64,000 nucleotides of DNA, taken from the NCBI RefSeq assembly GCF_000785555.1, contig NZ_CP009129.1, positions 2,666,001 to 2,730,000 of the forward strand. Reading direction: 5' to 3'. Shown piece by piece: positions 63,971 through 64,000 of this stretch (within the stretch, counting starts at the first letter, position 1; each line of letters opens with the position of its first letter). Both the position numbers and the translations under genes were made by a program. Source of the stretch: Planococcus sp. PAMC 21323. Its GTDB lineage: Bacteria > Bacillota > Bacilli > Bacillales_A > Planococcaceae. The notes below the pieces were generated by a model, which saw only the letters and a program-made list of their open reading frames with translations, was not told where the DNA came from and made no database searches.

Positions 63971-64000
63971 ATGACTATAGCGCTAGAAAAGAAATACATT
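63971..64000 (+). CDS. First codons of a gene cut by the window edge
   Basis: ATG 63971, preceded by GAAAGGA about 10 nt upstream, opens a frame MTIALEKKYI that runs off the right edge. Too little to identify. Confidence 0.35.
   Translation, partial: MTIALEKKYI

Noticed and set aside
63811-63999. Minus-strand 62-codon open frame at the right edge, start codon at 63999
   Set aside because: Low-complexity Phe/Ser-rich N-terminus, no ribosome site visible inside the window, and the opposite strand has a better supported start at 63971 that overlaps it.

Overview
The window looks like a chromosomal segment of a low-GC Gram-positive of the Bacillales. Planococcaceae, close to Planococcus, is my best guess. 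The basis is strong AGGAGG-type ribosome binding sites, lipoboxes ending in AAC/AGC, Bacillus-type gene families (YtvA, HtrA/PrsA, YxlEFG, OpuA, MetNIQ, MtnE/MtnU), FMN and SAM-I riboswitches and cre-like sites. No 16S or tRNA gene is present, so the genus is inference. I see no phage, no insertion sequence and no CRISPR array. Most of the window is chromosomal housekeeping and metabolism, with a few accessory-looking spots.

Layout. 1-3920: envelope and stress genes (SodC lipoprotein, SDR oxidoreductase, LOV-STAS photoreceptor, DJ-1/PfpI protein behind a SigB-type promoter, small membrane protein). 3983-8246: secretion-stress locus on the minus strand (response regulator, sensor kinase, PrsA-like foldase, HtrA-like protease). 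8350-12628: DUF697-type GTPase, LTA-synthase-like sulfatase, FMN reductase, histidine phosphatase. 12758-15020: riboflavin operon behind an FMN riboswitch, lacking ribD and the GTP cyclohydrolase II half of ribBA. 15160-24192: CHY zinc finger, GNAT, metallophosphoesterase, VOC protein, yxlEFG-like ABC operon, msrA, methyltransferase, C-S lyase, topB. 24330-30038: a sulfide/persulfide operon (TauE, two TusA units, three rhodanese units, persulfide-dioxygenase-like MBL protein, DsrE protein) with a CstR repressor and at least three matching operators.

30146-37847: a tricarboxylate uptake system (TctCBA plus a DASS/SLC13 permease) and a CitA/CitB-type two-component system, separated by about 1 kb of palindromic repeats, with a cre site in front of tctC. 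37986-45560: OsmC, sugar kinase, GNAT, the methionine importer metNIQ under a SAM-I riboswitch, divergent mtnU/mtnE, signal peptidase I. 45787-53553: SEC-C protein, DUF421 protein behind a cluster of DnaA-box-like sequences, thioesterase, AAC(3)-family acetyltransferase, a Fic toxin/VbhA-like antitoxin pair, DUF779 plus aldehyde dehydrogenase with a cre site, RluF, a hypothetical protein, then tandem covarying hairpin elements.

53880-60373: a cupin, then what reads as a complete L-carnitine to glycine-betaine module: BKACE (DUF849) enzyme, carnitine dehydrogenase, thioesterase, OpuA-type ABC importer, and a TetR regulator, with a related palindrome in front of both the operon and the regulator. 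60793-62372 is a frameshifted diguanylate cyclase. 62373-63970 is AT-rich with no convincing gene, and the first codons of one gene appear at the right edge.

The strongest candidates for a second look are the carnitine module with its own transporter and regulator, the CstR persulfide operon with its domain-shuffled enzymes, the remodelled riboflavin operon, and the covarying tandem hairpin elements.
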